Shown: positions 21,302 to 25,921 of the stretch, in pieces
Layout of the letters: every line of letters starts with the position of its first letter
How positions within the stretch are numbered: position 1 is the first letter of the stretch
Assembly (NCBI GenBank): GCA_005882905.1
Contig: VBBG01000024.1
Location: 1 to 25,921 of the forward strand
Source: Candidatus Bathyarchaeota archaeon
GTDB taxonomy: Archaea > Thermoproteota > Bathyarchaeia > 40CM-2-53-6
DNA length: 25,921 nt
Direction of reading: 5' to 3'
Made by a program: the position numbers and the translations under genes
The notes under the pieces: generated by a model
Seen by the model: the letters and a program-made list of their open reading frames with translations, nothing else
Database searches by the model: none
Told to the model about the DNA's origin: nothing

Positions 21302-22009
21302 CTACTCTGATGGCTTTGACCCGAAGTACAAGCCGCGCCCCATAAGCCCCTCGCGGTCATGCCTAACCTCTAATCCAGCGTCCTTGAAGGCATTCCGATA
21401 CTCTCTATCGGGAAAGAGCCCGAGCTCAAGACGTTCCACGAAGTATTCAATCCCTCCAGGCGAAGCCACGAGATGATGTTCGTCGTTGATTGAAAGTCCG
21501 CGTCTGCGTTTGCCGATACTCATGCGGGCGAGTTTCAGATCGGGCTGATCCACAAAGTTGGCCGAAATGTGTCTTACGATCCACTGATCAGGTGTGATCC
21601 ATGGTTCAAGCACCAGTAATCCTCTGGGCTCGAGGTGTTGAGACATTCTTTCTACCGCCTTTCGTAGCCTCGTCTTGGTTTTGACGTGTCCGATGGCACT
21701 GAAGAGGCATGTGATAACCGCGAATCGTTTCCTCAGAATGAAGCTACACATGTCTCCCCAGTGGAAGGTTATTCTCGGATGCTTCTTTTTCGCCTGTTTC
21801 AGCATCGTGAGGTTGATGTCGAGGCCTTCGACATCATACCACTGCTTGAGATATTTCAGATGGTTTCCGGTTCCACAGGCTACATCGAGTAGCGTATTGC
21901 CCGTTGCCTTCTTGTAACGTTCTATGAACTGGTGGAGCTTGTTGCTTTCCTTCTCGTAGTTCTTCCGGCTATAGATCGCGTCGTAATAGACGGCGGATCT
22001 TCCGTACAA
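21302..22009 (-). CDS. Class I SAM-dependent methyltransferase (DesVI-like)
   Basis: 235 residues from TTG 22009; no better start is in frame. Motif I is LLDVACGTGNH (about 40-50), followed by VEGLDINLTML, FHWGDMCSFIL and CLFSAIGHVKTK, then a loop and the strand GLLVLEPWITPDQW. This order and the N-terminal YYDAIYSRKNYEKES resemble the methyltransferases that N- or O-methylate nucleotide-linked amino sugars (DesVI/TylM1 type), and also some peptide methyltransferases. Sugar modification genes are not seen nearby, so the substrate remains open. Cytoplasmic, no membrane helix. Its start is 43 bases after the stop of the MIP18-PqqD gene on the same strand, so the two may be co-transcribed. Confidence 0.85.
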   Translation of the reverse strand: MYGRSAVYYDAIYSRKNYEKESNKLHQFIERYKKATGNTLLDVACGTGNHLKYLKQWYDVEGLDINLTMLKQAKKKHPRITFHWGDMCSFILRKRFAVITCLFSAIGHVKTKTRLRKAVERMSQHLEPRGLLVLEPWITPDQWIVRHISANFVDQPDLKLARMSIGKRRRGLSINDEHHLVASPGGIEYFVERLELGLFPDREYRNAFKDAGLEVRHDREGLMGRGLYFGSKPSE

Positions 22010-22052
22010 TGTCGAGGAACATCACAGCTACGAGGTTGACTGCTCGCAGAAT

Positions 22053-22676
22053 CTATTGGTGAAGAGGCAAGACAAGAGCTTCTTCAGGTCTCAGAAGGCC
22101 GATCGTAATGAGTTGCGTAACAACTTCCAGAACCTGGTTTCGAATCTCGGTAGGCGCTAGTTTCTTCTCTCCGGCAATGTCGACAATGACCTCCTCCAAA
22201 GTCTTCTCTCCGTTGCTTCTCTCCCAGAGATTCGCGATGTCATCGCTTCCTAAATAGCGAGCATTGGCCTCGTTGATCAGAACGATTTTCCCGTCCGGGG
22301 TCTTGGCAATGTGTCCCTTCTTCTTCGGCTTGAAGGTCGCGGGGTTGAACTCGATTGTGACTGGTTCCTCTCCAGCCTCTAGCCGTTTCCTGGCTTCGGG
22401 ATTCATCTTGTCGGGAGTCCACGGTGGGTCCCAGACAATCTCGACTTCTGCTTTCTTCACCCCGGGTATCTTCTCGATTTCCGTCTGTACCTGGTGCATG
22501 AGGTAGGCGTGGGCTGGGCAACCCATGGTGGTAAGTGTCATCCGGACTTTGACACTGTCCTCGTCTATCGCGACATTGTATACCAGCCCGAGGTCTACGA
22601 TGTTGACTGGTATCTCGGGGTCGTAGCAGTTGCGGAGGGCGTTCATCACGCCATCCACCGTGAGAGAGTCAGCCAT
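22053..22676 (-). CDS. MIP18 (DUF59) - PqqD domain fusion
   Basis: 207 residues from ATG 22676 (a TTG directly before it is the alternative). Residues about 7-95 form a MIP18/PaaD-like domain: NCYDPEIPVNIVDLGLVY with the DPE motif, MTLTTMGCPAHAYL with the conserved Cys (C53), VEIVWDPPWTPDKM. Such domains deliver Fe-S clusters to target enzymes. Residues about 121-205 look like a PqqD domain: HIAKTPDGKIVLINEANARY, then IANLWERSNGEKTLEEVIV and a final helix and IGLLRPEEAL. PqqD domains usually bind a substrate peptide for a radical SAM enzyme. The join is natural, with a short charged linker (RKRLEAGEEPVTIEF…). No radical SAM gene is next to it. Role unknown. Confidence 0.85.
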   Translation of the reverse strand: MADSLTVDGVMNALRNCYDPEIPVNIVDLGLVYNVAIDEDSVKVRMTLTTMGCPAHAYLMHQVQTEIEKIPGVKKAEVEIVWDPPWTPDKMNPEARKRLEAGEEPVTIEFNPATFKPKKKGHIAKTPDGKIVLINEANARYLGSDDIANLWERSNGEKTLEEVIVDIAGEKKLAPTEIRNQVLEVVTQLITIGLLRPEEALVLPLHQ

Positions 22677-22757
22677 CAAATACCGACCTTGATCGTATTT
22701 GCAGCTTGGGACTAATAGATATGTCCTAACCCTTGGCCCTGAGACTGTCCACAGATT

Positions 22758-23060
22758 CTATGAGCTCGACCCGATTTGGCCTAGTGAGTCATTTTCGCCA
22801 GTTGGCTCGTGTTCTGATCGGGTTTTCTTGCGCTCATCCGGGTCAATGCCAGTTTCTCCTCTTCCAGCTTGACCTCTCTCACCCTTGAAGGAGTCTGCCG
22901 TCTTCGCGGTTGCTGGAGGCTCATGTTCAACGCACCATTTTGTGAGAGCCGCCTCTGCAGCCTTGCTAATCGATCCTCGGTCATAGCCATAGATGCTCAT
23001 GGCTACCCGCCTGAACTTCTCGTTCAAGCTGTCTGAAAGGTAGACCTTCAACTCTGCCAT
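22758..23060 (-). CDS. Ribbon-helix-helix-like small protein
   Basis: 100 residues from ATG 23060. The first 45 residues (AELKVYLSDSLNEKFRRVAM, then a YGYDRGSISKAAEAALTKW stretch) fit a ribbon-helix-helix DNA-binding fold of the type common in archaea, with the N-terminal strand LKVYL for base contacts. The remaining half is polar, charged and probably disordered (Gly, Glu, Lys, Ser rich). It would act as a dimeric regulator or antitoxin; no toxin is next to it. Its stop lies 78 bases before the MIP18-PqqD start. The membrane protein gene at 23196 is divergent, with 135 bases between the starts. Confidence 0.7.
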   Translation of the reverse strand: MAELKVYLSDSLNEKFRRVAMSIYGYDRGSISKAAEAALTKWCVEHEPPATAKTADSFKGERGQAGRGETGIDPDERKKTRSEHEPTGENDSLGQIGSSS

Positions 23061-23195
23061 ATCGCTTGGACCTTTCCTCCCTTGCCACTAAAGGGACGAC
23101 GCCTAACTGGATAGTGTAACAGGAGTTGACCTTGGAGTAGTTCCGTCACGTGTAATTCCTGACGAGCCTCCATAGCCTATGGAAAAGTGTTCGTG

Positions 23196-23675
23196 ATGTC
23201 AAGGCAGTCAAGCATGATGGACAATTTCCGACCCATAATGCCTCCACTCATACGACTCCTCGCAGGAATCATCGTACTCATTGTCATACAAGCAACAGTC
23301 CTCGGCTTCCCAGGCATAACCCAGTTCATTCCAGGCACAAGCCTAACCATTGCCAGCATGATACTCTTCACACTCGGGCTAGTCGTAGCAGGCATCGTCC
23401 TCAAGTTCGGCACACAACTCGCCGAATCCCTAGGCGATGCATACAAGCGCTACCGGACATGGACACCACTACTCGCCTACCTGTTCCAGATCACCGCCCT
23501 ATTCATACTCTACACGGTCTCCAAGCCAGTCACCAGCAGCTTCTTTGCAAGCGTCCCCTGGGCCTATCCATTGCTATTCCTGCTCATAGCTCTAGCACCA
23601 ACCATCAAGGTCGTCCTCAGGTTAGTCAACGGCCTTGAAGGTCGAAACGCTCCAAGACGCCTCCAGACCAACTAG
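23196..23675 (+). CDS. Hypothetical integral membrane protein
   Basis: 159 residues from ATG 23196; in-frame GTG 23187 and ATG 23214 are alternatives. Four hydrophobic segments are seen: LIRLLAGIIVLIVIQATVLG, LTIASMILFTLGLVVAGIVL, WTPLLAYLFQITALFILYTV and AYPLLFLLIALAPTIKVVL. A positively charged loop (GDAYKRYRTW) lies between the second and third. No family is recognised. Codon choice is a little different from its neighbours (many ATA, CTA and CTC), which mostly reflects the Leu/Ile content. It lies alone between the RHH gene (divergent) and the small TM protein gene (convergent). Confidence 0.7.
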   Translation: MSRQSSMMDNFRPIMPPLIRLLAGIIVLIVIQATVLGFPGITQFIPGTSLTIASMILFTLGLVVAGIVLKFGTQLAESLGDAYKRYRTWTPLLAYLFQITALFILYTVSKPVTSSFFASVPWAYPLLFLLIALAPTIKVVLRLVNGLEGRNAPRRLQTN

Positions 23676-23775
23676 CGTCCGCTGACAAATAGCTAGAATT
23701 GTACAGTTTATGCCCAGCCGGGTCGGATGATAGGATAAACCCCCGTTTTTGATGTCGTCACGATTTCTCCGAGAA

Positions 23776-24168
23776 CTAAGCGCCCGGGCATTTGCACAGG
23801 TCATTGAGTCCAAGCTTGATGAGGATAATCGCAACTATCATGGCAGTAGCAATCGGGACACCTACGGCGCTGGAGACAAGCGGAGCGACTGCGTTGGCCA
23901 GAGCTTGAAAGTTGACATATTGATTCCTCTTGTCGCAGTAGTGCCAGTCGACACATATCTTTGTCCTCAGCTTATCTAAGGAGCCTGAGACAAAGGCTCT
24001 TCCGCGCTGTGTTGCGACCTGCTTTGTAACTACGGCGGTCCCTGGATACTCGGGGGAAACAAGAGAACGTCCCAGTACCTCGTAGAGATCATCGATATTT
24101 TTCGAGTGAAGTTGCTCGAAATTGGGTGATGACATATCGACTGCTCTTGGGCGGGGATTTTGTGCCAT
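23776..24168 (-). CDS. Hypothetical protein with C-terminal membrane helix
   Basis: 130 residues from ATG 24168. The frame extends to a GTG at 24231, but the probable shared TATA element at 24242-24250 would place the transcript start near 24220, which favours the later ATG. Residues about 14-85 look folded and soluble (NIDDLYEVLGRSLVSPEY, GTAVVTKQV, GSLDKLRTKICVDWHYCDKRNQY) with a CVDWHYC pair. A hydrophobic segment (about 88-121) forms a tail anchor with a very short CKCPGA end. Four cysteines in all (CVDWHYC and CKC) might bind a metal. Family unknown. Divergent from the acetolactate-synthase-like gene. Confidence 0.6.
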   Translation of the reverse strand: MAQNPRPRAVDMSSPNFEQLHSKNIDDLYEVLGRSLVSPEYPGTAVVTKQVATQRGRAFVSGSLDKLRTKICVDWHYCDKRNQYVNFQALANAVAPLVSSAVGVPIATAMIVAIILIKLGLNDLCKCPGA

Positions 24169-24241
24169 AATTAGGTTCCTAGTTGAGACGAGTCGAGACC
24201 GCAGGGACGAGAAATCTGGGACTCGACGCACTCGATCATTG

Positions 24242-24250
24242 CTCTAAATA
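24242..24250. promoter_or_regulatory. Shared TATA element of two divergent genes
   Basis: CTCTAAATATG on the plus strand (CATATTTAGAG on the minus) is the only strong AT-rich box between the tail-anchored protein gene and the acetolactate-synthase-like gene. Plus-strand start would be near 24270, about 20 bases before the TTG at 24291; the minus-strand start would be near 24220. Confidence 0.45.
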
Positions 24251-24290
24251 TGCCATGCACTGACGCACGAAACAGAGTTGGGATGGTTCT

Positions 24291-25797
24291 TTGAAAGGGT
24301 CCGACTTGCTCGTAGAGTGTCTTGAGAACGAGAAGGTTGAATTCGTCTTCCAAGTTCCTGGCGAAGAGACCCTCGCCCTTACCGATTCTCTTGGCCGATC
24401 GAAGAGAATCAAAATCATCACCGTCCGTCACGAGCAGGCTGCAGCGTTCATGGCCGGAGTCTACGGACGGTTGACCGGTCGGCCTGGGGTCTGTGCCGCG
24501 ACGCTGGGACCCGGCGCGACAAACCTCGCCACGGGAATAGCAGATGCAAACGTAGACAGGGCACCCCTGTTGGCATTGACCGGGCAGGCCGCCCTGGAGC
24601 ACTTTCACAAGGAGTATCACCAGTATGTTGACGTGGTGAGCATTCTTAGGCCCATCACGAAGTGGAATACACGGTTGTACAAGGCGGATACGATCCCGGA
24701 AGCGATCACGAAGGCGTTCAGGACAGCTGAGGCCGAAAAGCCGGGATCTTGCCATCTGGAGATCCCAGAGGACATCGCCGATCAAGCATCGCGCGCGACC
24801 CCTATTCCGAGGATCGCCGGCCCTGAACAGCCTCGTCCCACCACGAGCCAGATAGAACAAGCGGCTCAGCTCCTAAACAAATCCAAGGCTCCTCTGATTC
24901 TAGCCGGCAACGGAATAATCCGCGCGAGAGCCACGGGACCTTTCCGAAAGTTTCTCGTCGAAGCGAAGATTCCCGTAGCCCACACGTTCATGGGCAAAGG
25001 CGCACTCCCGGACAATGATCCTCTAAGCCTCTACGCGATCGGTCTCCCCTCACAGGAGATTGTAAGCAAGGCCTTCGAACTTGCAGACCTCATCATTGCA
25101 ATAGGCTACGACCTGGTCGAATATGCTCCATCGATTTGGAATCCTCACAATGACAAAACCATAATCCATGTGGACAGTACGAACGCTGAGGTGGACATGA
25201 ATTATCAGCCGAGCATTCAGCTGGTTGGCCACATAGGCGAGACACTCACAATTCTCACTGGCCAGATCAAGGCGCGCTCAACCAACTTTGCCAAGTCAGT
25301 AAGGGATAGCATACTCGCTGAAGCCTCAGCAAGATCAGAAGACGAGGCTTACCCGTTAAAGCCCCAGAGGATTCTTCACGACCTCCGCGAGGCAATGAAT
25401 CACGAGGATATCGTCGTGAGCAAGCATGGGCATCGGAATCCCAGGCGCAATAGCCGCGAAACTGGTCCACTCGCAACGCCGAGTTGTCGCCGCTTGCGGC
25501 GACGGTGGATTCCTGATGACAGCACATGAGCTGGAGACCGCGCACCGCCTCGGAGTTAACCTCGTAGCTGTTGTCTTTCATGATAACGCGTATGGGTCTA
25601 TCAAGAGGAAGCAGCTGGCTCGTTTCGGCAGAACCTCAGGAGTTGACTTTGGCAACCCGGACTTTGTGAAGCTGGCAGAAGCCTTCGGCGTCCAAGGATA
25701 TCATACTCAAAGAGCGTCAGAGTTTCTCCCACTGTTGGAGTCTGCGCTTGAACAGCGAGAGACTTCTGTGATAGATGTGCCCGTTGACTATTCCTGA
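24291..25797 (+). pseudogene. Acetolactate synthase-like TPP enzyme, disrupted by a short deletion
   Basis: A large-subunit acetolactate synthase/TPP-dependent enzyme. The first frame (TTG 24291 to about 25431) holds the pyrimidine-binding domain (PGEETLALTDSL, RHEQAAAFMAG with the catalytic Glu, GPGATNLATGIADA) and the central domain. The second frame (25426-25797) holds the TPP-binding part: MGIGIPGAIAAKL, GDGGFLMTAHEL to HDNAYG, the ThDP motif. Between VVS and MGIG the family has about 28 residues (normally starting with DVGAH and ending with NGFAS) that are absent here, and the join is out of frame; roughly 83 bases are missing. No active enzyme can be made as written. Either a true pseudogene or an assembly error. 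It could also be benzoylformate- or oxalyl-CoA-type; ALS-like is most likely. Confidence 0.85.
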
Positions 25798-25831
25798 AGA
25801 CGATCTCCAGCATTTGGCGCGAGGCTGGAAA

Positions 25832-25921
25832 CTATGATTTGCCCTTGATTCCCAGTTTGCGTAGAATCACCCAATACGATAATGCTCCCAGGACTGCTAG
25901 TGGTAGCGATGTGGCGAACAG
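25832..25921 (-). CDS. Membrane protein, C-terminal fragment
   Basis: The minus strand from the right edge reads 29 codons, LFATSLPLAVLGALSYWVIL then RKLGIKGKS, and a TAG at 25832-25834. It is a typical last membrane helix with a basic cytoplasmic end. The rest lies outside the window, so the family cannot be told. It is convergent with the disrupted acetolactate-synthase-like gene. Confidence 0.6.
   Translation of the reverse strand: MFATSLPLAVLGALSYWVILRKLGIKGKS

Noticed and set aside
24171..24860. 229-codon minus-strand frame opposite the acetolactate-synthase-like gene
   Set aside because: Opposite a recognisable TPP enzyme and without family-like sequence; a shadow.

Overview
The window is chromosomal DNA of an archaeon. 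The clearest sign is a translation initiation factor aIF-1A whose TATA-like box lies about 30 bases upstream and which has a very short leader. Several other genes also have AT-rich TATA-like boxes at archaeal spacing. V4R, C2H2-with-membrane-helix, ribbon-helix-helix and AbrB-type small proteins fit the same picture. GC content looks close to 50 %, and AGG/AGA arginine codons are common. An uncultured TACK-type lineage (Bathyarchaeia-like or a relative) is my guess, but the sequence alone does not settle it. I saw no rRNA, tRNA, CRISPR array, insertion sequence or phage gene.

Layout. 1-2,725: the tail of an APH-type phosphotransferase, an ArsR-methyltransferase-like SAM enzyme, an unrecognised ORF and a DUF4382 surface protein. 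2,749-3,981: three small unassigned proteins, one of them a membrane-anchored C2H2 zinc finger. 4,051-7,057: a two-gene operon for the glyoxylate bypass (isocitrate lyase, then malate synthase). 7,129-8,930: an M3-family metallopeptidase behind aIF-1A. 9,005-10,840: redox genes (thioredoxin-like protein, peroxiredoxin) around a DUF72 protein. 10,977-12,898: a secreted His/Asp-rich protein downstream of an ArsB/NhaD-type transporter. 12,960-14,848: a 4-fold beta-flower-like protein, a zinc-ribbon micro-gene with no ordinary start codon, a DUF5519 protein and an unknown. 14,967-16,645: threonine synthase divergent from a PadR regulator that has a dyad in its promoter and a suspected frameshift near its end. 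16,710-18,474: DUF1801, V4R and DedA/VTT proteins. 18,595-22,676: an unknown, an RNase J-like beta-CASP nuclease, a GNAT acetyltransferase, an AbrB-like regulator with a dyad before its start, a methyltransferase and a MIP18-PqqD fusion. 22,758-25,921: a ribbon-helix-helix protein, two small membrane proteins, an acetolactate-synthase-like gene broken by what looks like a short internal deletion, and the last codons of a membrane protein.

How it fits together. The isocitrate lyase-malate synthase pair would let the cell grow on acetyl-CoA-yielding substrates such as acetate, fatty acids or some amino acids. The thioredoxin-like protein and the PrxQ-like peroxiredoxin suggest an oxic or micro-oxic life style. 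Most other genes look like single transcription units, and I see no obvious defence island. The points most worth following are the MIP18-PqqD fusion, the His-rich secreted protein beside the transporter, the start-less zinc ribbon and the two disrupted reading frames.
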